A DNA stretch of 64,000 bases from Bacteroidota bacterium (GTDB taxonomy: Bacteria > Bacteroidota > Bacteroidia > AKYH767-A > 2013-40CM-41-45), in NCBI GenBank assembly GCA_016711505.1, contig JADJSV010000004.1:218558-282557 (forward strand), read 5' to 3'. Each line of letters begins with the position of its first letter. Position 1 is the stretch's first letter. Below are positions 17,123 to 27,500 of this stretch, one piece after another. The position numbers were made by a program, and so were the translations under genes. A model generated the notes under the pieces. That model searched no databases. It was not told the DNA's origin and saw only the letters and a program-made list of their open reading frames with translations.

Positions 17123-19714
17123 TCACCTGTCATAAAAATCCTTCTTCTTCAGCAACTTCAAATCCTGAAGAATAGAAGATTTCACATTGATCTGAAAGTT
17201 GTAACTCTCTTGTCCGCCGAATGGGATCCAGTTCATACGCATTTCCCAGCAGTGAAGGTCGCGGTAGATATTCAGACTCATGTTTGTGAAACGCCCATCA
17301 GATAAATCGTACCAGGAATTGAAGCCAACTTTCCACTGACTTGTTATACTGAGGTCACCATTAAAACTTGCACTTTGTGTGAGTGTTTTATTTAGTCCGC
17401 CACGTTTAGAATAATTCATACTGTAACTTACACTCAGATTATATGGGATATCGAAATCTACAAATTCATCAGGATGCTGATTGATGTAATCAATTTCTTC
17501 CTGTGAATATTTTCCTGAGTTTTCTTTTTTCTTCGATCTGTTAAGTGAAAAATTCATTGACACGGTTGAACTTGTTAATCGCACCAAACGACCATCCACT
17601 TCATATTGAAATTTATCATAGTCATTGCTTTCAGAATCGTAGGCATATGGATCAAGTGTGCTGTTAAAATTAATTCCAACTTTGTCAAAGAGAGTAGTAC
17701 GGGCTGATAAATTGAAAACACTTAGTTTCATTGAATCGGCAATAAGATTATAGCCACCTGCTAAACGTAGACTTTCAAGTAGTTTTACTTTTTTTGTTAC
17801 TGCACCGGTATCTGAATTCGTTTTCACTTTCATCTCAAGATTATTGTCGAGAGAAAATCCGAGGTTGGCAAATTTTCCATTCGAAGGACCGCCATAAACA
17901 GAATTCTGGAAAATACTATACGTTCTGGTATTTCCATCCGTATCAGTCTGAATTGTTTTATAGTAACCATATCTTTCTTCTCCAAAATCAGGGCGATATG
18001 TTATTGAAGCAGCAGGTGTCATAACATGTCTGATGGCTGTGATCGGTCCCTTACTAAGTTGATACATTCCATAGATCCGCGTCGAGATTCCTGCACTTAC
18101 ATTGTATTCGTAAGCATGCTGCGGTTTTTCAACTGTGAAAGTATCAACTGAATTTGTTTCAGTATTCCATCGGTACTGAGTTGTCTTTAGGTATAATCGT
18201 TCAGTAAAATTCACTGATGGTGAGAAGTTGATATATTTTAATACATTGAATGAAGTTGAAAGTGGAATACTTGCTCTCAATCCGTTCTTCAGATTCGTCA
18301 ATGAATTTTCAGCAAAAAGTAAGGTGTCCTTTGTTTCTATGTAATTGATCGTATTCAAAGATAAACTCGTTCCGATCTTTTCATACCAGCGCTGAACACC
18401 GAATGCATTCTTCCTTTTGAAAGGAGAAATTCTGGAAATATTAAAACTGAAATCAGGAGCAGAGATGCGGATATCTCTTGTAATTGTATTTTGTGAATGT
18501 TGAATTCCTGCACTCAGGTTCATTGGCTTGTCAGGAAAATTATATGAATAGGAAATTGATGACTGAAGTGTATTCGACAAATAATTATTTACACTACTGA
18601 TCGTATTCTTATAATAATTTGAAGTTCCGGCATTCACTGATGCAGAAAACGTACTGTTTGGACTCGATTTGTTATCCTTGATATGAGTCCAGTTAACATG
18701 ATAATCTTTCGTCAATGAATAATCAGGTAATTCTTCTTCACTGTTAACTGTATAAGCATATGTTAATTGCAGCCGTCCGGAATATCTGTATCTTTTTTTA
18801 TATGACGAAGTGGCCTCAAGAGTGTAACTTCCTTTTGTATAAATATCACTTGTCAATGCAAGATCAAAATGATCACTGAATCCGAAATAATATCCAAGAT
18901 GCTGAAAATAAAATCCACGCTGCGCAGATTCACCGAATGCAGGAAAAATTATTCCTGAACTTCGTCCAACTTTATTAGGAAAAAAACCGAAAGGAATAAG
19001 TATTGGAGTAGGGATCTGTTCAATTGTAAGGTAAGCCGGACCGGTTACGATTTTGTTTTTGCTGATCACCTTCAGTCGCCGGGATGTAATGGCAAAATGC
19101 GGTGTGTCGAGATTACAAGTTGTATACTGACCATTCTTGATGTAAAAATTATTTTCCGGATCTTTTTTCACAACTTCTCCATGAATAAAGCCATCGCCTT
19201 CCTGTGTAATTACATAATTGATCCGTCCTTTCTTGGTCTGAAAGTTATATCGAATGGAATTTGACCTGAACTTTTGTTCCGCCTGAGAGAAATTTGGAGA
19301 GCCCTTTAAAACTCCGGAACTGTCTTTTGTTCCTTCAGCAAATAGTTCCTTATTCTGCATATCGATAACGATATAATCAGCTTCAAGATGTAAGTCCTCA
19401 TAATCCACAGTTGCCTCTCCATACAAGTAAACGATCTCATTTTCAAGGTTTACTCTAATGGAATCTTTCGCATGGTATTTGATTTTAGACTTAATAACCT
19501 CATCAGATTCTGCAGTCGTATCCGTTTGCAATGAATCAACAGCAATCACCGTTGAATCGTTGACATTGAGCTTAAGTGTATCGGTTTGAACCGTACTATC
19601 GGGCACAATTGATGTACCTAAATTATCTGTCTCTGAACCAACAACAAGTTGTTGAAAAAGAAGCATTAAAATAAGCAATATGAAGAGTGATATTTTAGAT
19701 ACTTGTGAAAACAA
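17123..19714 (-). CDS. lptD: LptD-like LPS assembly outer-membrane protein
   Basis: An 863-residue protein with a signal peptide (KISLFILLILMLLFQQLVVG). A Thr/Asp-rich linker follows. Residues about 75-190 form an OstA/LptA-like beta-taco (YLYGEATVDYEDLHLEADY; YCGVQ-free NFQTKKGRINYVITQEGDG). The rest is a long beta-barrel of alternating strands, ending with RDLHCWEMRMNWIPFGGQES and SSILQDLKLLKKKDFYDR. The family inserts lipopolysaccharide into the outer leaflet with LptE. Bacteroidota LptD proteins have this length and the RDLHCWEM-type motif. The 5' end lies head-to-head with the amidase gene. Confidence 0.9.
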   Translation of the reverse strand: MFSQVSKISLFILLILMLLFQQLVVGSETDNLGTSIVPDSTVQTDTLKLNVNDSTVIAVDSLQTDTTAESDEVIKSKIKYHAKDSIRVNLENEIVYLYGEATVDYEDLHLEADYIVIDMQNKELFAEGTKDSSGVLKGSPNFSQAEQKFRSNSIRYNFQTKKGRINYVITQEGDGFIHGEVVKKDPENNFYIKNGQYTTCNLDTPHFAITSRRLKVISKNKIVTGPAYLTIEQIPTPILIPFGFFPNKVGRSSGIIFPAFGESAQRGFYFQHLGYYFGFSDHFDLALTSDIYTKGSYTLEATSSYKKRYRYSGRLQLTYAYTVNSEEELPDYSLTKDYHVNWTHIKDNKSSPNSTFSASVNAGTSNYYKNTISSVNNYLSNTLQSSISYSYNFPDKPMNLSAGIQHSQNTITRDIRISAPDFSFNISRISPFKRKNAFGVQRWYEKIGTSLSLNTINYIETKDTLLFAENSLTNLKNGLRASIPLSTSFNVLKYINFSPSVNFTERLYLKTTQYRWNTETNSVDTFTVEKPQHAYEYNVSAGISTRIYGMYQLSKGPITAIRHVMTPAASITYRPDFGEERYGYYKTIQTDTDGNTRTYSIFQNSVYGGPSNGKFANLGFSLDNNLEMKVKTNSDTGAVTKKVKLLESLRLAGGYNLIADSMKLSVFNLSARTTLFDKVGINFNSTLDPYAYDSESNDYDKFQYEVDGRLVRLTSSTVSMNFSLNRSKKKENSGKYSQEEIDYINQHPDEFVDFDIPYNLSVSYSMNYSKRGGLNKTLTQSASFNGDLSITSQWKVGFNSWYDLSDGRFTNMSLNIYRDLHCWEMRMNWIPFGGQESYNFQINVKSSILQDLKLLKKKDFYDR

Positions 19715-19739
19715 ATCCTGTCAATTTTCTCGCGTTTCG

Positions 19740-21003
19740 GTGCCAAAACTAAACAAAAAAAAACTACTGCCTTTTTATCTTTTACGAATCGTCGTTTTAT
19801 CTTCTGCGGTTCTGCTATTGAGTTCCTTCAATCCGCCTAAAACAAAGCCTTTCGGAATTACAAAAGTCGTGATAGATGCCGGTCATGGTGGACATGATTC
19901 AGGCTGTTTGGGTAAAAAGTCGAAAGAGAAGGACATAGCCTTAAAGGTTGCTTTGAAGTTAGGAGAATATATTTCCGAGAAATTTCCGGATGTTAAGGTC
20001 ATCTATACCCGGAAAACAGATGTTTTCATCGAATTAAATGAACGTTCTGCAATCGCCAACAACGCAAAAGCAGATCTGTTTATTTGTATCCATTGCAATT
20101 CAGCATGTTACTACAATAAAAAGAAGAAAAAGGAAGAATGTAATCAGGCAACTTCAGGTGTTGAAACATGGGTAATGGGATTGCATATGACGGAAGCGAA
20201 CCTGGAAGTGGCAAAACGTGAGAACGAGGTTGTTCTCCTGGAAAAAGATTACACAAAAAAGTACGATGGCTTCGATCCGAATAGCCCGGAAGCAAATATT
20301 ATTTTTTCACTATATCAAAATACATTTCTTGACCAGAGTCTGAAAATGGCATCACATGTTCAGCAGGAAATGAAAGCGAAAGGTCGGACCAGTCGCGGAG
20401 TAAAGCAAGCCGGATTTCTAGTTTTGTATAAGACAACCATGCCCAGCGTTTTGATCGAGACAGGTTTCTTGTCAAATGCTGAAGAGGAAAAATATCTGGC
20501 TTCAGCAAAAGGCCAGGAGGAAACAGCAACAGCAATTTTTAAAGCTTTTAAAGCATATAAAAATTCTGTAGAACAAGGCCGAACAGGAAATGAAGGAAGT
20601 GTTAAAGCTCCTGATGATACTGCAGAAGTTTTGCCTGAGAAAGAAATAGATAAGACAGTTCTTCATCAGGACCCGATAGAGGTTAAAAACCCTGAAATGG
20701 AAAATGATTTTTTCTGGGCAGTTCAGTTTTATGCTTCCCCTGTGAAAATTTCAAAGACAAGTTCTAAATTCAAAGGACTCAAAGAGATACGGGAAACCAA
20801 AGAAGGAAAGACGTACAAATATACGACAGGAGAAGTTCAGGAACTTGATGATGCGGTTACACTACAAGAGAACGTCAGAAAAAGGCTTTAAAGATGCCTT
20901 TGTAATTGGTTTTTATAATGGTAAAAAAATCAGTTACAAAGAAGCATTCGAGATTTCAAAAAGAAGTAAATGCCATCAATGGAGCGTGACTAAAGGATTT
21001 TAG
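19740..21003 (+). CDS. N-acetylmuramoyl-L-alanine amidase (Amidase_3), frameshift near the end
   Basis: A zinc amidase that removes stem peptides from peptidoglycan during cell separation. The catalytic block VVIDAGHGGHDSG contains the first zinc His; Glu in ELNERSAIANNAKADLFICIH and the second His follow, and MPSVLIETGFLSNAEEEKYL carries the catalytic Glu. A signal anchor (LLPFYLLRIVVLSSAVLLLSSF) precedes it. GTG at 19740 avoids overlap with lptD; ATG 19680 is the alternative and overlaps by 35 bp. The raw frame stops at 20891, but one base change in the A-run near 20880 restores a tail (GFKDAFVIGFYNGKKISYKEA) to TAG 21001-21003, the SPOR-like end usual in this family. Confidence 0.88.
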
Positions 21004-21058
21004 TTACTTTTAGACACTGTTTTAGCCATCAAAAATAAATAGAGAGCCGGTAAAATTT

Positions 21059-22009
21059 ATGAAGTTTTCAAGAGAAGTAAGAATAGGATTGATTATGACT
21101 GTAGGAATTGCTGTCCTGTTTTGGGGAGTCAATTATCTGAAAGGTATTGATTTCTTTACACGTCAGCGTTCAGTCTTTGCTGTTTACAACCAGGTTGAAG
21201 GACTTACTTCCACAAATCCCGTAATGGTAAATGGAATGAAAGTGGGCATGATCTATCAGCTCGATCTGCAACCAAACGGTCAGATCATTGTTAGTATGCA
21301 TGTGACCAACAAAGTATTCGTTCCGAGAAATTCAAAGGCAGAAATTTTCAGTACTGATCTGTTAGGTTCGAAAGGAGTCAGACTTGTATTTGGCGACAGC
21401 AAAGAAGACATGGTAGATGGCGATACATTATCTGCCGGTGTTCAACTTAGTCTCTCTGATCAGGTAAATGCACAGGTAGCACCCATAAAAGCAAAAGCAG
21501 AAAGTCTTCTTTCGTCTATCGATTCAATCTTACTTACAGTTCGGGCTGTCTTTAATGAGAATACAAAAAATAATTTGAGACGATCGTTCGAAAGTATCAG
21601 CAACTCTCTGATCTCTATCGAACATGTTGCCGGAAGCATGGACACAGTTCTTGCCAAGCAAGGTCGACTGCGTGTTATCTTCGATAACATTGAGTCGATC
21701 ACAACAAATCTGAAAAACAATAATGAGAGTCTTACAAAGATCATCACGAACTTCAGTTCTATTTCCGATACACTTGCAAAATCAAAATTAGCTGAAGCAG
21801 TTGATCATACTTCAAGAACACTGGAACAAACTTCTGCATTACTGGAAAAAGTAAACAAAGGCGAAGGTTCGCTCGGTATGCTTGCAAACAACGATAGTCT
21901 CTACAATAATCTCAATTCATCAGCCCACAATCTCGATGCATTGCTTAAAGATTTCCAGGCGAATCCGAGGAAGTATTTGAAGGTGTCGGTTATTTCATTT
22001 GGAAAGTAG
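21059..22009 (+). CDS. MlaD/MCE-family lipid transport protein
   Basis: A 316-residue protein with one N-terminal membrane helix (residues 9-27: GLIMTVGIAVLFWGVNYLK). The MCE domain follows at about 36-115 (VYNQVEGLTSTNPVMVNGMKVG; STDLLGSKGVRLVFG). A helical tail (about 135-290) forms the expected coiled-coil part. MlaD-type proteins form hexameric rings that carry phospholipids between the membranes, with an MlaE permease and MlaF ATPase, which are not adjacent here. It lies between the amidase gene and the Fe-S oxidoreductase gene on the same strand, a common Bacteroidota order. Confidence 0.92.
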   Translation: MKFSREVRIGLIMTVGIAVLFWGVNYLKGIDFFTRQRSVFAVYNQVEGLTSTNPVMVNGMKVGMIYQLDLQPNGQIIVSMHVTNKVFVPRNSKAEIFSTDLLGSKGVRLVFGDSKEDMVDGDTLSAGVQLSLSDQVNAQVAPIKAKAESLLSSIDSILLTVRAVFNENTKNNLRRSFESISNSLISIEHVAGSMDTVLAKQGRLRVIFDNIESITTNLKNNNESLTKIITNFSSISDTLAKSKLAEAVDHTSRTLEQTSALLEKVNKGEGSLGMLANNDSLYNNLNSSAHNLDALLKDFQANPRKYLKVSVISFGK

Positions 22010-22081
22010 TTCAAAGTTCAAAGTTCAAGGTTCAAAGTGGCATCCTACGAAGCATCAACTTTGAACTTTGAACCTTGAACG
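22009..22081. repeat. TTCAAAG word repeat forming an inverted repeat
   Basis: Four words (gttcaaagttcaaagttcaaggttcaaag) face their reverse complement (actttgaactttgaaccttgaac) across the loop GGCATCCTACGAAGCATCA. The loop shares CTACGAAGC with the cores at 31428 and 33136. It starts on the last base of the MlaD stop codon, which suggests a terminator-like hairpin role. Confidence 0.7.
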
Positions 22082-22097
22082 TTCAAACATCAAAATC

Positions 22098-23402
22098 ATG
22101 CTCTCACAACTCCTCTTCACCCTCATCCTCGCTGCAGCAGTCTACCTGTTCACGAAAAATATCAGGAAGTTGATCCGCAATATCAGATTGGGGCGGAATA
22201 TAGATCGCTCTGATCGGAGTGGGGAAAGATGGATGACAATGATCCGTGTGGCATTGGGTCAATCGAAAATGGTGACTAAACCTATTGCCGGATTTTTACA
22301 TATCATTGTTTACGCCGGATTTGTAATTATAAATATTGAAGTTCTTGAAATTCTTATTGACGGATTATTCGGTACACACAGGATCTTAAGTTTCGTCGGA
22401 CCGTTGTATGATTTTCTCATAGGCAGTTTTGAAATACTTGCATTGTTAGTATTACTTGCTTGTGTTGTTTTTCTGATCAGAAGAAATATTATCAGAATAA
22501 AAAGATTTACAATGCGTGAACTGACTTCATGGCCGCGCACGGATGCAAATCTGATCCTTATCACCGAAATATTATTGATGTCTGCTTTTCTTACTATGAA
22601 TGCAACTGATTATGCTTTGCAGGGTAGGGGAATAGGACATTATGTTCAGGCAGGAGCATTTCCTGTGAGTTATTTTTTGTCAGGATATTTCGCCGGATTT
22701 TCTGATCATTAACTTGAACTGATAGAAAGAATTTGCTGGTGGTTTCATATCATCGGAATTTTAGCATTCCTGAATTATCTGCCATACTCAAAACACTTAC
22801 ACATACTACTTGCTTTTCCAAATACGTATTACAGTAACTTGGAAAAGAAAGGCAAGTTTACGGATATGGAAAATGTTTCCAGAGAAGTGAAGCTAATGAT
22901 GGATCCAGCTGTTGTTTTGCCTGACCCATCTCCGTCGATGCCACAAAAATTTGGTGCCAAGGATGTTAATGATCTTAGCTGGAAACAACTGATGGATGCG
23001 TATTCGTGTACAGAATGCGGGCGATGCACTGCTGAATGTCCTGCGAATCAAACAGGAAAATTATTATCACCACGAAAGATCATGATGGATACCCGTGATC
23101 GTCTGGAAGAAGTTGGAAAAGGAATTGATAAAAATGGCGCTGATCACAAAGATGAAAAATCATTGTTCAGTTACATTACAGAAGAAGAATTGTGGGCATG
23201 TACAAGTTGTAATGCATGCGTACAGGCTTGTCCGGTGAACATCGATCCGTTAAGTATTATCATCGATATGCGTCGCTACTTAGTGATGGAAGAAAGTAAA
23301 GTTCCATCTGAATTAGCGGGAATGTTTACAAGAGTTGAGAATAATGGCGCGCCGTGGCAGTTTGCGCAGGCGGATAGGGCGAAGTGGACGGAAGGGAACT
23401 GA
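22098..23402 (+). CDS. Membrane Fe-S oxidoreductase (HdrC/GlpC-like, 4Fe-4S), in-frame stop inside
   Basis: Starts MLSQLLFTLILAAAVYLF; residues 1-200 hold about five membrane helices, like a nitrate-reductase gamma or DsrM-type heme b subunit. After TAA at 22710-22712 the same frame continues with LELIERICWWFHIIGILAFL and a soluble domain with two 4Fe-4S clusters, CTECGRCTAECP (from about residue 304) and CTSCNACVQACP. Homologues in Bacteroidota are one protein, so the stop is probably two compensating indels (…SLTELIER) or a point error. Electrons likely pass from the Fe-S domain to membrane quinone. The CCG-domain partner follows at 23498. Confidence 0.85.
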
Positions 23403-23459
23403 AAAATGAAATGAATGAAGTGAAATGAAGTTAAATGAAGTGAAGTGAAGTGAAAAAGA
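23401..23459. repeat. GAAATGAAGT word repeat
   Basis: About six imperfect copies (aatgaaatgaatgaagtg, aaatgaagttaaatgaag, then tgaagtgaagtgaagtg) between two genes that should be co-transcribed. No inverted partner. The run is the reverse of the CTTCATTTCA words at 6515. Confidence 0.6.
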
Positions 23460-23497
23460 GGTACGGCTGAAATACAAATTTTATTTACGAAAGAAAA

Positions 23498-24277
23498 ATG
23501 CAGATACAAACAATGGCCGATTACGCCGCACGAAACGAAAGCCCTGAAATACTTTTCTGGGTGGGGTGTGCCGGCAGTTTTGATGAGAGAGCACAGAAGA
23601 TCACTCGTGCTGTTGCGAAGATATTGCATCATTGCGGAGTGAAGTTTGCTGTTTTGGGAACGGAAGAAAGTTGTACGGGTGATCCGGCTAAGCGTGCAGG
23701 GAATGAATTCCTTTTTCAGATGCAGGCAATGATGAACATTCAGGTGCTCGATGGATATGGAATAAAAAAGATCGTTACTGCTTGTCCGCATTGTTTTAAT
23801 ACATTGAAGAATGAATATCCTGATCTCGGTGGAAATTATGAAGTAGTCCATCATTCGCAACTTATACAAGCGCTATTCGACGAAGGGAAATTAAAAGTAA
23901 GTGGCGGACCATTCGCTGGTAAAAAAATTACATTCCACGATCCTTGTTATTTAGGAAGAGGAAATGATGTTTACGAAGCTCCACGAAATGTAATAGAAAA
24001 ACTCGACGGTGCATTTTCTGAAATGAAACGTTCACGCGCAAAAGGATTTTGTTGCGGTGCCGGTGGTGCACAAATGTTTAAAGAACCTGAAAAAGGAAAT
24101 AAAGACGTAAACATCGACCGTACAGAAGAAGCACTTGCTTTGAATCCCGATGTGATTGCAGTTGGTTGTCCGTTTTGTATGACGATGATGACGGATGGGG
24201 TGAAGAATTTTAACAAAGAAGATTCTGTTAAGGTATTAGATATAGCGGAGTTGATTGCGCAGGCGGGGGATTTGTAG
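23498..24277 (+). CDS. CCG-domain Fe-S protein (HdrB/GlpC/LutA-like)
   Basis: A 259-residue protein with two cysteine-rich CCG domains. Visible motifs are FWVGCAGSFDERA, EESCTGDPAKRAGNE, ACPHCFNTLKNEYP, FHDPCYLGRGNDVYEAPR and GFCCGAGGAQMF, with a final VGCPFCMTM. Such CCG pairs bind noncubane 4Fe-4S clusters in heterodisulfide reductase B and lactate or glycerol-phosphate oxidoreductases. With the membrane Fe-S protein just upstream it probably forms a two-subunit quinone-linked oxidoreductase; the substrate is unknown. The start is ATG 23498; family members begin very near it. Confidence 0.9.
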   Translation: MQIQTMADYAARNESPEILFWVGCAGSFDERAQKITRAVAKILHHCGVKFAVLGTEESCTGDPAKRAGNEFLFQMQAMMNIQVLDGYGIKKIVTACPHCFNTLKNEYPDLGGNYEVVHHSQLIQALFDEGKLKVSGGPFAGKKITFHDPCYLGRGNDVYEAPRNVIEKLDGAFSEMKRSRAKGFCCGAGGAQMFKEPEKGNKDVNIDRTEEALALNPDVIAVGCPFCMTMMTDGVKNFNKEDSVKVLDIAELIAQAGDL

Positions 24278-24516
24278 TTGCTATTGGCTTACTCTTAAAC
24301 TTACTCTTACTCTAGACTTACATTGCATTCATTAGCTTCCATGTCATTTTTTCAATGCGGTTTGTCCAACAATGCGAAAAATGCTTATTGAACACTTTCT
24401 ATTTCCATGATCAGGTAATTTCAGTTATATTTTTCATTCATTCTCCATTTTCAACACTCATTAAACCCATATTCACCCTCATTTCCCCCTTTTTACAAAA
24501 CCCTGACCCTAATCTC
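24278..24516. other. Gene-free gap with a CTTACTCTTA word run
   Basis: Holds cttactcttaaacttactcttactctagacttac (24290-24324), four imperfect copies of CTTACTCT, and AT-rich sequence after it. No gene or RNA is supported. A promoter for the next gene follows at 24517. Confidence 0.5.
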
Positions 24517-24546
24517 TTTGAGTTTTTGGAAATAGTTTTACATTTG
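24517..24546 (+). promoter_or_regulatory. Bacteroidota promoter of the giant protease gene
   Basis: TTTG (24517-24520), an 18-bp spacer and TACATTTG (24539-24546) match the -33 TTTG and -7 TAnnTTTG consensus of the Bacteroidota primary sigma factor. The ATG at 24576 would have a leader of about 22 nt. Confidence 0.65.
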
Positions 24547-24575
24547 AATACTCACTAACACTAACCTAATTTTCA

Positions 24576-27500
24576 ATGAAGAAGTCTCCCTTAGGATTAT
24601 TCGTTTTTATTTTTACTTGCTTTGTTTTAAATGTTAAAGCACAGATCTTCGAAAACACAAAAGCTGCCGAATTAATTCATGGCGCTGATCTTGTCCGGCT
24701 GGATGAGAATCGAAAAACAATTTCATTTGTAAGGTTAAATGTCAATGACCGGTTCTCTGAATCGGAACAACAATTCTGGCTGGAAGAGAAGGTATTGAAA
24801 TTATCTCCCGGAAATTCTTTTTCACTTTTGAAATCTGAATACGATAATATTCAGATGAAACATAATCGTTTCAAACAATATTACAATTCAGTTCCTGTTG
24901 AATACGGAATATTTTATATTCATGTTAAAGGCGGCCTGGTACAATCCGGAAATGGAGAAGTATATGACGTAAAAAATTTAAATGTAAGTCCGGGAATAAC
25001 AAAGTCTCATGCCTTTGATCTTGCTCTGGATTTTTTTCCTGCAAGTTTATATAAGGATGAACAGAATGATGGACTAGGCGAGATGGAAAGAGGCGGAGAA
25101 CTTGTGATCTATCCGTACAAAAATACTTTTCGGCTTGCTTACAAATTCGACATCTATGCTTACGAACCGGAATACAAACGTGCCTGGGTCTACATCGATG
25201 CACATACGGGCGAAGAACTTTCACAAGTTAACCGAATCCATACAGCTGATGTTGTAGGTACAGCAAATACGGCTTACTGCGGAGTTCAGTCAATCACAGC
25301 AGATCAACAGAGTGCAAATTTGTACAGACTCAGGGAAAGTGGTCGTGGAAATGGTATTCAGACTTTGAATCTTAATAATGGAAGTAATTATCCGGGCGCT
25401 ACAGATTTTACTGATACAGATAATAACTGGCAATCAGTAACCATTGATCAATATGCTTATGATGCACATGCAGGCGCAGAAGCAACGTATGATTTTTATT
25501 TATCGAGGTTCGGAAGAAACTCAATTGACAATGCAGGTTTTCAGATCAGGAGTTATGTTCATTACGGTTCAAGTTTTGTCAATGCTTTCTGGGATGGAAC
25601 TCAGATGACATACGGTGATGGAGATGGAATTGATTACAACCCTTTAACAACAACGGATATTGTCGGACATGAGATCACTCACGGTCTCACGGAATTCACA
25701 GCCGGACTTATTTATTCAGGCGAGTCTGGGGCATTGAATGAATCTTTCAGTGATGTTATGGGTGTTACTATTGATCACGCTTTGAATCCAACAACAGCTA
25801 ACTTTTTAGAAGGTGAACAATGCAGCGTAACGCTGACACCATTCAGGAATATGGGAGATCCGAATCAGTATGAGTGTGCGGATACTTATGGCGGACTTTA
25901 TTGGAATTTTGGAGACGTTGTGCATTATGATAGCGGCGTGCAGAATTTCTGGTATTACTTACTTTGTAATGGCGGAACAGGAGTGAATGATAATACTGAT
26001 GCTTATACGGTAAACAGTATTGGTATGACAGATGCAAGTGCTGTTGCTTACAGAAATCTGACTGTTTATCTGACTCCATCTTCAACTTTTGCAGACGCGA
26101 GATTTTATGCAATTCAATCTGCGATTGACCTTTTCGGAAATTGTTCTCCTCAAGTCATTGAAGTTACAAATGCATGGCATGCAGTTGGAGTAGGTGGTGT
26201 ATTTTCAAATGCTGTTATCGCTCAATTTTCTGCACCGCAACTTGATTTTTGTGTTATGCCGGCGACCGTGAATTTCGTAAATACAAGTTTGAATTCTACA
26301 ACTTACCTATGGAATTTCGGCGATGGTGGAACTTCCACTTCTGCTAACCCTTCTCATACTTACACAACTGCCGGTAGTTTTACGGTCACACTTTATGCAT
26401 CGGGCACAACTGCCTGTTCAACGAGTGATACACTTATTCGTACTGCATATATTGATGTTTCTAATGGGGGCGGACCAATCACTGCAAATTGTACTCCCGG
26501 TAACACTACTAATTGTTGTAATATTGGGATCAACGAATTTCATTTCGGTACGATCAATTCAACTTCAAATGATGCCACTGAAGGTTACAAAGATTTTACA
26601 TGTACTTACAACACAACTTTAACAGCCGGTGATGCTGTTCCAATAAGTGTTCTGACTTCGACTACAACATCTGAAAATGTAAAAGCCTGGATCGATTATA
26701 ATAATGATGGTGTTTTTGCAACTAATGAACTTGCGTTTTCTTCTCTGTCAAGAGTAAGAAACCATAATGGTGTTGTTTCTACGCCAACTACAGCTGTACT
26801 GAATACACCGCTAAGAATGCGTGTGAGTGATGATATTTCTACGAATACTACATACACAGCGTGTACAACTTTGCAAAACGGTCAAGCGGAAGATTACACT
26901 GTAACATTCGTTCCAAACACACTTGCACCTGTTGTAGATTTTTATGCGCAGGATACTCTGATCAATCCCGGCTCTTCAACAACATTTTTTGATATGAGCA
27001 TTCATGCGCCAACTTCCTGGCAATGGTATTTTCCGGGTGGTACGCCGTCTTCCTCTACGCTAAGAAATCCTGTAGTCACTTATAGTACTGTTGGTACTTA
27101 TCAGGCAACATTGGTTGTTGCAAATGGATTCGGAAATGACAGTATTACCAAACTTACATATATTGATGTCGTAAGTCAGATAAATTTATGCAGTGGAATA
27201 ACTACTACTGTCGCGCCCAACGGACAACTTTATGATTCGGGCGGTCCGACAGCAGAGTATCAGGATAATGAATTCTGTACATTGCTTATTGATCCGGGCT
27301 GTGCAATAAGTATAACGCTTACATTCTCTTCTTTTGTTACTGAAGGTGGGTATGATTATCTGCGTGTATATGATGGCTCTTCAACATCAGGTACTTTGCT
27401 GATGAATTTGAGTGGAAGTAGTTCGCCACCGGCAGTGACTGCAACTTCAGGACAAATGTACATTGTATGGGATTCAGATGGGTCAGTAACTGAACCGGGT

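Noticed and set aside
22009..22081. CRISPR or IS ends for the TTCAAAG word repeats
   Set aside because: Words are 7 bp with no spacers of constant size, arms are mirrored rather than flanking a transposase, and no target duplication is seen.
25843..26112. Antisense and shifted frames inside the giant protease (several long frames)
   Set aside because: They overlap an intact, domain-rich gene, lack family features, and arise from codon bias on the other strands.
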